In this document: positions 51,300-57,306 of the stretch, piece after piece
Layout: each line of letters opens with the position of its first letter
Numbering within the stretch: the first letter of the stretch is position 1
NCBI RefSeq assembly: GCF_004336805.1
Contig: NZ_SJXM01000002.1
Location: 310,001 to 374,000, forward strand
Direction: 5' to 3'
Source: Aeromicrobium sp. IC_218
GTDB taxonomy: Bacteria; Actinomycetota; Actinomycetes; Propionibacteriales; Nocardioidaceae
Length of the DNA stretch: 64,000 nt
Program-made: the position numbers and the translations under genes
The notes under the pieces: generated by a model
What the model was told of the DNA's origin: nothing
The model's input: the letters and a program-made list of their open reading frames with translations, nothing else
Databases searched by the model: none

Positions 51300-51316
51300 T
51301 ACTACCTGACGTAGTA
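51300..51316. promoter_or_regulatory. BlaI-type operator 3 (blaI-proximal)
   Basis: TACTACCTGACGTAGTA has 6-bp arms (TACTAC/GTAGTA) and ends 14 nt before the blaI ATG; its centre is 43 bp from that of operator 2. It would let BlaI repress its own gene. Confidence 0.7.
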
Positions 51317-51330
51317 GAGGGGTTGGTCAC

Positions 51331-51699
51331 ATGCCGCGGCTCGGGGAGCTGGAGCGCTCGGTCATGAACGCGCTCTGGGACGCGCCCGCACCCCTGACAG
51401 TGCGCGAGGTGCAGGAGAAGCTCGACGAGCGCGACCTGGCCTACACGACCGTCATGACCGTGCTGGACCGGCTGGACAAGAAGGACATGGTCGTGCGCGA
51501 GCGCGACGGACGCGCCTACCGCTACGGCCCCGCCGTCACCCGCGACGCCGCGACGTCCGAGCTGCTGCACGCCGTGCTCGACAGCGCCGGCGACGACCGC
51601 ACCGCGGCTCTCGTCCACTTCGCCCGCACCGTCGACCCGTCCGAGGCGGCCGCCCTGCGCAGCGCCCTCGACGAGATCCTGGCGATGGACGACCGGTGA
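51331..51699 (+). CDS. blaI: BlaI/MecI/CopY family transcriptional repressor
   Basis: A 122-residue winged-helix repressor: helix-turn-helix region ERSVMNALWDAPAPLTVREVQEKL, recognition segment DLAYTTVMTVLDRLDKKDMVVRERDGRAYRYGP, and a C-terminal dimerisation helix where M56 proteases cleave in relatives. It overlaps the M56 gene by 4 nt (ATG/TGA region at 51696), so repressor and presumed sensor-protease are coupled. Divergent from cydA, with three operators between. Confidence 0.95.
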   Translation: MPRLGELERSVMNALWDAPAPLTVREVQEKLDERDLAYTTVMTVLDRLDKKDMVVRERDGRAYRYGPAVTRDAATSELLHAVLDSAGDDRTAALVHFARTVDPSEAAALRSALDEILAMDDR

Positions 51700-52586
51700 C
51701 CCCGATCTGGCTGGGCCTGCTCGGGCTGGCGCTCGCGCTGCCCGTCCCGGCCCTGCTCGCCCGCAGCACGTGGCCCCTCCGGGCGCCGCGCGCGGGCATC
51801 GTCATGTGGCAGTCGCTGGCCGTGGCCGCGATCCTCGCGACGTCCGGCGCCGGCCTGTCGACCGCGCTCTGGCTGGTGTCGGTCGACGACCCGTCCCCCT
51901 GGCGGGTCGTGCTGCACGTGGCCGTCCTGGGCGTCGGCGTGCTGGTGTGGGCGAGGTTCTGGTGGGCGGCCTGGACGGTGTGGCGGCGCACGGGTGAGCG
52001 ACGCCGGCGCCAGCGCCACCTGGTCGACCTGCTCGGCGAGCCCGACGGCGCCGAGCCGGCCCTGCGCGTGCTGCGCCACGAGACGCCCATCGCGTACTGC
52101 CTGCCTGACCGCACCAAGGCGCGGGTCGTCGTCTCCAGCGGCACGATCGACCTGCTGGACGAGGACGGGCTGCGGGCGGTGCTCGAGCACGAGCGGTCGC
52201 ACGTCCGCTCGCGCCACGACCTGGTGCTGGAGGGCTTCGAGTTCCTGCGCGCCGCGTACCCGCGCTTCCTGCGCACCGACGCTCCGCTGCACCAGAGCCA
52301 GGTGATGGTCGAGCTGCTCGCCGACGACGCCGCCCGCCAGGTCGGCGGCGTGAAGCCGGTGGCGAAGGCGCTGGTCACGCTGGCCGACGCGCCCACCCCG
52401 GCCGGCGCGTTGGGCGTCGGATCGGCCGCCGCGGTGCGGCTGGAGCGCCTGCGCGACCCCGACCCGAGCAACCGGCTCGTCGCCGCGTCGCTCTACCTGT
52501 TCTCGGCCGCCGTCGTCGTCGTGCCGACCGTCGCGATCGCCATCCCGTGGATGGTGCACGCCTGGCAGGTCCTGCTCGAGCGCTGA
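51696..52586 (+). CDS. M56 family membrane metalloprotease (BlaR1/MecR1-like, no sensor domain)
   Basis: A 296-residue membrane protein with helices near 5-22, 36-60, 71-92 and 272-292 and a cytoplasmic zinc protease domain with HERSH at 165-169 (HExxH) and downstream E-L-L-A-D-D-A. It lacks the extracellular penicillin-binding sensor of BlaR1. GTG/ATG 51696 overlaps blaI. In the M. tuberculosis pair (Rv1846c-Rv1845c) the M56 partner also lacks that sensor. It probably cleaves BlaI in response to a membrane or redox signal; the signal is unknown. Confidence 0.93.
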   Translation: MTPIWLGLLGLALALPVPALLARSTWPLRAPRAGIVMWQSLAVAAILATSGAGLSTALWLVSVDDPSPWRVVLHVAVLGVGVLVWARFWWAAWTVWRRTGERRRRQRHLVDLLGEPDGAEPALRVLRHETPIAYCLPDRTKARVVVSSGTIDLLDEDGLRAVLEHERSHVRSRHDLVLEGFEFLRAAYPRFLRTDAPLHQSQVMVELLADDAARQVGGVKPVAKALVTLADAPTPAGALGVGSAAAVRLERLRDPDPSNRLVAASLYLFSAAVVVVPTVAIAIPWMVHAWQVLLER

Positions 52587-52592
52587 GCGTCC

Positions 52593-52660
52593 CGCTCCCT
52601 GGCCGCTGCCCGCTCCCTTAGCCGCTGCCCGCTCCCCGAGCCGCTGCCCGCTCCCTGAGC
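52593..52660. repeat. 18-19 bp tandem repeat, about 3.6 copies
   Basis: Units CGCTCCCTGGCCGCTGCC (52593-52610), CGCTCCCTTAGCCGCTGCC (52611-52629), CGCTCCCCGAGCCGCTGCC (52630-52648) and a partial copy that runs into the dispersed repeat at 52651. It fills the gap between the M56 and rnhA genes. Confidence 0.8.
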
Positions 52661-52674
52661 TTGTCGAAGGGCCG
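52651..52674. repeat. Dispersed palindromic repeat (CCCTGAGCTTGTCGAAGGG)
   Basis: An imperfect inverted repeat of the type CCCT-N(11)-AGGG, seen in many high-GC genomes. Further copies or relatives occur at about 53331-53352, 53440-53462 and, inside smc, 58005-58029. Confidence 0.75.
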
Positions 52675-52688
52675 GGCCCGTCGAAGGG

Positions 52689-53216
52689 TTACGCCCGTGC
52701 GGCGGTGCGCACCTCGGCGACGTCGCCCCGGGACGCCCGGGCGGAGGCCTGACCAGCGAGCTCGTCCGCCGCGACGTTCAGCGGCCACACCGTGCGGTCG
52801 GTCAGGTGCGCCTTCACCTTCTGGAAGAACACCGGCGTGCGGCTGTCGCGCCGCTCCTGCATGAGCGCGTAGATCGCCTGGACGATCTCGACGTTGGCGA
52901 CGACCTCCTTCTTGGAGTTCCGCCACCCGTTGCGCGCCCAGCCCGCGGCCCACGTCGTCGAGCAGCCGATCGTGTACGCGGAGTCGGCCTGCAGAACGAG
53001 CGGACGTCCGGCGAAGTCGCGCAGCGCGTTCTCGACCGCGAGCAGCTCACCGATGTTGTTGGTGCCCTCGACCAGGCCACCGCACGCGGACGTCCCGTCG
53101 GCGGCGACGTACGCCCACCCGGTCGGGCCGGGGTTGCGCACGCTCGACCCGTCCGTCCCCACCACGATCGCGCCGGGCAGCGCGAGGACGTCGGTGTGCG
53201 AGCGGGTCAGCGTCAT
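52689..53216 (-). CDS. rnhA: Ribonuclease HI-type protein
   Basis: A 175-residue RNase H domain protein. Active-site acidic residues are Asp22 (VVGTDGSSVRNPG), Glu57 (NNIGELLAVENAL), Asp78 (LQADSAYTIG) and Asp151 (NVAADELAGQA), with the basic KVKAHLTDRT loop between. It degrades RNA in RNA-DNA hybrids. Start ATG 53216. A stand-alone gene between repeat-filled intergenic regions. Confidence 0.93.
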   Translation of the reverse strand: MTLTRSHTDVLALPGAIVVGTDGSSVRNPGPTGWAYVAADGTSACGGLVEGTNNIGELLAVENALRDFAGRPLVLQADSAYTIGCSTTWAAGWARNGWRNSKKEVVANVEIVQAIYALMQERRDSRTPVFFQKVKAHLTDRTVWPLNVAADELAGQASARASRGDVAEVRTAARA

Positions 53217-53270
53217 GAGGTCTCCTGCGGTCTTCCTGGGTGGGCCCGGCGACCCTATCGGCGCACCTTC

Positions 53271-53462
53271 GTGCGTGGTCGCCCGAGGGGCTCATGACGA
53301 GGCGGTTGGGTACGTGCGCGCTCGACCCCGCTCCTTGAGCTTGTCGAAAGGAGCCTGGGTGCGTGGTCGCCCAAGGGGCTGATGACGACGCGGCTAGGTG
53401 CGCGCTTCCCTCTGCGTTGCCGACTCGCTCGACCCCGCTCCTTCAGCTTGCAGGTCGAAGGC
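53271..53462. repeat. Direct duplication of a ~90-105 bp intergenic unit
   Basis: Copy A 53271-53351 and copy B 53359-53462 share GTGCGTGGTCGCCC, GGGGCT.ATGACGA, GTGCGCGC and CTCGACCCCGCTCCTT, and each ends in the dispersed AGCTTGTCGAAGG-type palindrome. Copy B has an insertion of about 20 bp. Confidence 0.75.
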
Positions 53463-53495
53463 CCGAAAAAGTCTAGGATTCCAGGGAATATCGCA

Positions 53496-53524
53496 TTGTC
53501 CCTGTCGCCCCTGCGAGGTAGACT
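53496..53524 (+). promoter_or_regulatory. Promoter of the HNH gene
   Basis: TTGTCC (53496-53501), a 17-nt spacer and TAGACT (53519-53524). This is one of the best matches to a primary-sigma promoter in the window. Confidence 0.65.
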
Positions 53525-53539
53525 AGAACAAACGTTCGA
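53524..53539 (+). promoter_or_regulatory. LexA-type SOS box
   Basis: TAGAACAAACGTTCGA fits the actinobacterial SOS box TCGAAC-N4-GTTCGA at 11 of 12 defined positions (GAAC at 53526-53529, GTTC at 53534-53537). It overlaps the end of the -10 and the likely transcription start, the right place for LexA repression. Confidence 0.65.
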
Positions 53540-53551
53540 CGGGGGTTTCGG

Positions 53552-54856
53552 ATGATCAGCGACCAGGTAGCGGCACTGCTGGAAGAGTCCAGCGCGCTCG
53601 AGCCGTGGACGCTGACCAACCGTGAGATCCGTGCCGAGCTGCAGGCCGCGGCTCAGGCAGCCGCTGCGCTCCAGGCGCTGACCGTCCGGCTCACCGCGGC
53701 GGCCGACGGTCGTGGTCTTCCCCGTGAGGACGGCTGCACGTCCCCGACGGTCTGGCTGGCCAGCACCACGAACGTCTCGAAGCGCGAGGCCTCGAAGCTC
53801 GTGTCACTCACTCGTCTCGATCCGACCCGTGGGCGCATCACGCAGGAGCGGTGGAGCACCGGCCGACTGACGACCGAGCAGGCGCACATCATCCTCAGGG
53901 CACTCGACCAGCTTCCGGAGTGGTTCGTGGACGAGCAGCACGACGACGCCGAAGCCACGCTCCTGGAGCACGCGTCGGAGTTCGGCGCGGACGACCTGCG
54001 CCGGCTCGCGAACCGGATCGTGGAGGTCGTCGATCCTGACAGTGCGGACGAGATCATCGGCGCCCAGCTCGAACGCCAGGAGAAGCAGGCGTGGGACGAG
54101 ACGCACCTGTCGATCATCCGCATGGGTCGCGGTCGTTCGAGCATCCGAGGTGTGCTGCCGAACGTGCAGGCGGACATGCTCAAGACCGTGCTTGAGGGCC
54201 TCGCCTCGCCCCGACGGGCTGGTGCGGTCTTCCGCGACGTCGACGGCGAGCACTCCGACCACGAGATCGGCCGGCTGGACCACGCCCGCCGCATGGGACT
54301 GGCCCTGTGCGAGCTGGTCGAGCACCTCCCACAGGACGCGTTCCCGCAGGCCGGCGGCGTCGCCGCGACCGTGACCATCAACATCGACCTCGACGACCTC
54401 CGGGAGCGGATCTCCCGGGCGACGCTCTCGACCGGGACGAGCATGAGCGCCGGTGAAGCTCGCCGGTTCGCGTGCAACGCCAACCTCATCCCCATGGTTC
54501 TCGACGGGGCGAGCCAGCCGCTCGACGTCGGTCAGCAGAAGCGTCTCCACGACAGGTCCCAGCGCGTCGCCCTCGCGAAGCGGGACGGCGGCTGCTCCTG
54601 GAAGGGATGCGACCGACCGCCCGGCTGGTGCGAAGCCCACCACCTCCGACCATGGAGTGAAGGTGGAGACACGTCTGTCGAGAACGGTGCCCTGTTCTGC
54701 TTCTTCCACCACCACCTGCTCCACGACTCCGACTGGCAAGCCCGCCTCAGTCACGACGGCGTCGTCGAAGTCATCCCGCCACCACGCATCGACCCACAGC
54801 AGCGACCCCTGCGCCACGCCCGCCACGTCAAGCACCGACCCCGCGTGCCGGCGTGA
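53552..54856 (+). CDS. DUF222/13E12-repeat family protein with HNH endonuclease domain
   Basis: A 434-residue protein: N-terminal DUF222 region (about 20-300) and a C-terminal HNH domain (about 340-390) with the CSWKGCDRPPGWCEAHHLRPW and FCFFHHHLLHD elements providing Cys and His ligands (CxxxxC...HH...H...HHH). This is the 13E12 family, multicopy in mycobacteria and Nocardioidaceae and often thought mobile. GGGGG lies about 6 nt before the ATG. A LexA-type box covers its promoter. Codon use is less GC-skewed than neighbours, consistent with later acquisition. Confidence 0.93.
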   Translation: MISDQVAALLEESSALEPWTLTNREIRAELQAAAQAAAALQALTVRLTAAADGRGLPREDGCTSPTVWLASTTNVSKREASKLVSLTRLDPTRGRITQERWSTGRLTTEQAHIILRALDQLPEWFVDEQHDDAEATLLEHASEFGADDLRRLANRIVEVVDPDSADEIIGAQLERQEKQAWDETHLSIIRMGRGRSSIRGVLPNVQADMLKTVLEGLASPRRAGAVFRDVDGEHSDHEIGRLDHARRMGLALCELVEHLPQDAFPQAGGVAATVTINIDLDDLRERISRATLSTGTSMSAGEARRFACNANLIPMVLDGASQPLDVGQQKRLHDRSQRVALAKRDGGCSWKGCDRPPGWCEAHHLRPWSEGGDTSVENGALFCFFHHHLLHDSDWQARLSHDGVVEVIPPPRIDPQQRPLRHARHVKHRPRVPA

Positions 54857-54893
54857 GGCTACCGTTCCCTCACATCGGACCAGGGGGGACGAG

Positions 54894-55472
54894 ATGAGGT
54901 TGACCACGGCGCTCGTGTGCGTGGGCGTGCTCACGCTGGGCGGCTGCACGGGTGACGGGCAGGACGCGGCACCACGCGCGCGCGACGACGAACAGTCATC
55001 GGCTCGGCTCGCACCGCAGGACGAGGGCAGCACGAGCGTGTGCCTGCTGGAGTCCCAGGTCGGGCAGCAGTACGGCGTGTCCGGCCCGCCGGTCCGCGCG
55101 TTGGGCGGCGACGTCACGCTCACCGGTGTCGAGCTCCACGCGTCGCGCGGCGTCGAGCTGCTCCAGACGCTCGTGACCACGCCCGGACCTGGTGCCGGCG
55201 ACGGCCTGTGGACCAGCGACTGGCCGGCCGAGGATGACGAGGACGGCGGCGACGTCCTCGACTGGAGCAGCCGGCGTCCGCTCCCGCAGTCGGAGCTGGA
55301 GAGCGGGACCGCCTTCGTCCCCGTGGCGGCCCTGCGGATCCGACCGCCGGCGCACTTCGGCGGCCTGTCCTTCACCTTCCGGCGACCGGACGGGACGACG
55401 GGCACCGACGTCGCGGAGAGCGACGTCTCGTTCGCCCCGGGCACCGCCTGCGACGACCAGCGGGCGCCGTAG
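54894..55472 (+). CDS. Putative lipoprotein
   Basis: A 192-residue exported protein with a lipobox signal peptide (CVGVLTLGGC, Cys about 18) and then a disordered acidic linker. The mature part is a beta-rich domain (GDVTLTGVELHASRGVELL, FGGLSFTFRRPDGTTG) without a recognised family. It carries only one extra Cys pair. Ribosome-binding site AGGGGGG about 6 nt upstream. Function unknown. Confidence 0.85.
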   Translation: MRLTTALVCVGVLTLGGCTGDGQDAAPRARDDEQSSARLAPQDEGSTSVCLLESQVGQQYGVSGPPVRALGGDVTLTGVELHASRGVELLQTLVTTPGPGAGDGLWTSDWPAEDDEDGGDVLDWSSRRPLPQSELESGTAFVPVAALRIRPPAHFGGLSFTFRRPDGTTGTDVAESDVSFAPGTACDDQRAP

Positions 55473-55475
55473 GCT
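55470..55475 (+). promoter_or_regulatory. -10 hexamer TAGGCT for leaderless plsC-like gene
   Basis: TAGGCT overlaps the upstream stop codon and ends 7 nt before ATG 55483. Confidence 0.45.
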
Positions 55476-55482
55476 CCTCCCC

Positions 55483-56049
55483 ATGCTGCGTCAGCGATTC
55501 GCCCGAGCCGTCACCCGTGTCATGGGCTACAAGATGGTCGGAGAGGTGCCCCCGAACGGCATCCTCGTCGGCGCCCCGCACACCTCCAACTGGGACTTCG
55601 TCACGATGCTCCTGGTCATGTGGCACGGCGGCGAGCACCCGCGGGTCCTGGTCAAGAAGCAGCTGTTCTTCTTCCCGCTCGGACCGATCCTGCGGCTGTT
55701 CGGTGGCATCCCGATCGACCGCGACAACGCGAGCACGATCGTGTCCGAGCTGGTCGCGGAGGCGAAGGAGGGCGAGAACTTCCGCCTCGTCTTCGCCGCG
55801 GAGGGCACCCGCAGCAAGGGCGAGTACTGGAAGTCCGGGTTCTACCGACTGTCGCAGCAGACCGGCCTGCCCGTGACGCTGGCCTTCTTCGAGCCGCCGA
55901 CGAAGACGATGGGCTTCGGTCCGTCGTTCGTGGCGTCGGGCGACGTGAAGAAGGACATGGACATGGTCCGCGCCTTCTACGCCGACAAGGGCGGCATCAA
56001 GCCCAAGAACGCCACCCTCCCCCGCCTCCGCGAGGAGGAGCGCGCGTAG
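55483..56049 (+). CDS. PlsC-like 1-acyl-sn-glycerol-3-phosphate acyltransferase
   Basis: A 188-residue acyltransferase of the PlsC/LPLAT fold. The catalytic H-x4-D is His33-Asp38 (APHTSNWDF) and the phosphate-binding EGTR is at 107-110 (FAAEGTRSKGEYW). It is short and lacks an obvious membrane helix. Members of this subgroup often act on unusual acceptors, so the exact substrate is uncertain. Probably leaderless (TAGGCT 7 nt upstream). Confidence 0.9.
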   Translation: MLRQRFARAVTRVMGYKMVGEVPPNGILVGAPHTSNWDFVTMLLVMWHGGEHPRVLVKKQLFFFPLGPILRLFGGIPIDRDNASTIVSELVAEAKEGENFRLVFAAEGTRSKGEYWKSGFYRLSQQTGLPVTLAFFEPPTKTMGFGPSFVASGDVKKDMDMVRAFYADKGGIKPKNATLPRLREEERA

Positions 56050-56081
56050 AACCCTCGCGTTCTGCTTCGGCCCGCCTCTCC

Positions 56082-56486
56082 ATGGCCGATGATGCTGCCA
56101 TGCAGATCGCCCCGGACGCTCGTCGTTGGCTGAGCGTCAGCGCTGCCTCCCTGGCCCTCGAGGTCCTGTGCAGGGTCTACGCTCCCGGACGCTACGGGCC
56201 GGGCTGGACGCTGCTCAGCCTCCTGCTCCTCGCCCTCGTCTGGCGGCGGAGTCCCGCCGCTCGCGCCGTCCTGTTCGTCCTCGCCATGACCGGCGGCCTG
56301 ATCTACAGCGTCGGATTCATCGACCCGTCCGGCAGCCCGACCTTCTCGGCCGCCGGCCTCGACGTCCCGTACGCCTGGGCGTTCGCCCTCTCGTTCCTCG
56401 GACAGGCGCTGCCGCTCCTCACGCCGGCCGTGCGCGACCACGTCCAGAAGCGCGACGTGGCTGCCCCAGTCCCCGCTGCGGCATGA
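56082..56486 (+). CDS. Small hypothetical membrane protein
   Basis: A 134-residue protein with four hydrophobic segments (about 18-34, 41-55, 58-76 and 92-113) connected by short loops. No family recognised; overall layout resembles small DUF membrane proteins. ATG 56082 and ATG 56100 are both possible. Overlaps the next gene by 4 nt (ATGA), so the two are coupled. Confidence 0.75.
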   Translation: MADDAAMQIAPDARRWLSVSAASLALEVLCRVYAPGRYGPGWTLLSLLLLALVWRRSPAARAVLFVLAMTGGLIYSVGFIDPSGSPTFSAAGLDVPYAWAFALSFLGQALPLLTPAVRDHVQKRDVAAPVPAAA

Positions 56487-56860
56487 CCTCGGCGTCCCCG
56501 GCCACCGTCGTCGTGCCTCGCCGGGCGCTCGCTGCCGGTGCGGCACTCCTCGCCCTCGGGTTCGTGGCCGGTCACGTGTGGGCCGACCAGCACGGCGTCC
56601 GGACGATGACCGGCACCGCGACGCGACTGAACGACGAGAACCAGCTCGTCACCTTCGACGGCGACGACGGCACCCAGCTGCCGATCATCGCCGACGCCGT
56701 GGCGTGGGAGTCCCAGGACGGAAGCCAGTCCGGGGACGGCACTCCCCCGTGCCTGGGCACGCCGCTGAAGAAGGTCCGCGTCGAGGTCGGGGTCGTGGAC
56801 GGGTCCCTGCCGGACGGTGGCGGACCGGACGAGCACGTGATCTGGGTCCGCTGTCCCTAG
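56483..56860 (+). CDS. Small membrane-anchored protein, unknown function
   Basis: A 125-residue protein with an N-terminal signal/anchor (RRALAAGAALLALGFVAGHV, about 13-32) and a small extracytoplasmic domain of beta character (TATRLNDENQLVTFDGDDG). It has two Cys (CLG and final RCP). Its stop TAG shares CTAG with the stop of the convergent thioesterase gene. Function unknown. Confidence 0.75.
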   Translation: MTSASPATVVVPRRALAAGAALLALGFVAGHVWADQHGVRTMTGTATRLNDENQLVTFDGDDGTQLPIIADAVAWESQDGSQSGDGTPPCLGTPLKKVRVEVGVVDGSLPDGGGPDEHVIWVRCP

Positions 56861-57306
56861 CCCGCGAGCTTCTCCAGGACGGCGCGGATGACGTCCGGCA
56901 CCGGCGTCACGGTGCGCTCGGCGCCGGTGACGTAGACGTGGACGAACTTCCCGACGGCGGCGGGCTCGTCCGACTCGCCCTGGAACAGGCCGATCTCGTA
57001 GACGGCGCTGGAGCGCCCCAGCCTCGTCACGGCGAGGCCCGCCTGGACGTCGCCGGGGAAGCGCAGCTCGCGGAGGTAGCGGCAGCCGGTCTCGGCGACG
57101 ACGCCGTACGCGTCGAGCCGCCGGGTGTCGGTGCCCGTGGCCTCGATGAGGTAGCCGTTCACCGCGGTGTCGAAGTACGAGTAGTAGACGACGTTGTTGA
57201 CGTGGCCGTAGACGTCCTCGTCCTCCCAGCGCGTCGTGATCGTCCGCAGCACCGGGTAGTCGCCGCGACGTCGCTCGGTCGTCTGCTCGCTCGTCTGCCC
57301 GCTCAT
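56857..57306 (-). CDS. Acyl-CoA thioesterase (hotdog fold, 4HBT)
   Basis: A 149-residue hotdog protein of the 4-hydroxybenzoyl-CoA thioesterase type: WEDEDVYGHVNNVVYYSYFDTA includes the conserved YGHVNN loop with its upstream Asp. ATG 57306 overlaps the smc stop (ATGA), so it is the last gene of the smc transcript. Substrate unknown. Codon and length are normal. Confidence 0.92.
   Translation of the reverse strand: MSGQTSEQTTERRRGDYPVLRTITTRWEDEDVYGHVNNVVYYSYFDTAVNGYLIEATGTDTRRLDAYGVVAETGCRYLRELRFPGDVQAGLAVTRLGRSSAVYEIGLFQGESDEPAAVGKFVHVYVTGAERTVTPVPDVIRAVLEKLAG

Larger units (their letters stand above)
53217..53551. other. 335-nt intergenic region with duplicated repeats and an SOS promoter
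   Basis: No gene. 53271-53462 contains two diverged copies of a unit that starts GTGCGTGGTCGCCC (53271 and 53359) and ends CTCGACCCCGCTCCTTNAGCTTG followed by GTCGAAGG. 53461-53551 drops sharply in GC and holds the promoter and LexA-type box of the HNH gene. Confidence 0.8.

Noticed and set aside
51696..52586. BlaR1 beta-lactam sensor
   Set aside because: Only the M56 protease part is present; there is no penicillin-binding domain and no beta-lactamase gene in the window.
52593..53462. Possible CRISPR array around rnhA
   Set aside because: Repeats are adjacent or only twice repeated, with no regular unique spacers and no cas genes.
53552..54856. Insertion sequence or group II intron around the HNH gene
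   Set aside because: No flanking target duplication or terminal inverted repeats and no transposase or reverse transcriptase; kept as a 13E12-family CDS.
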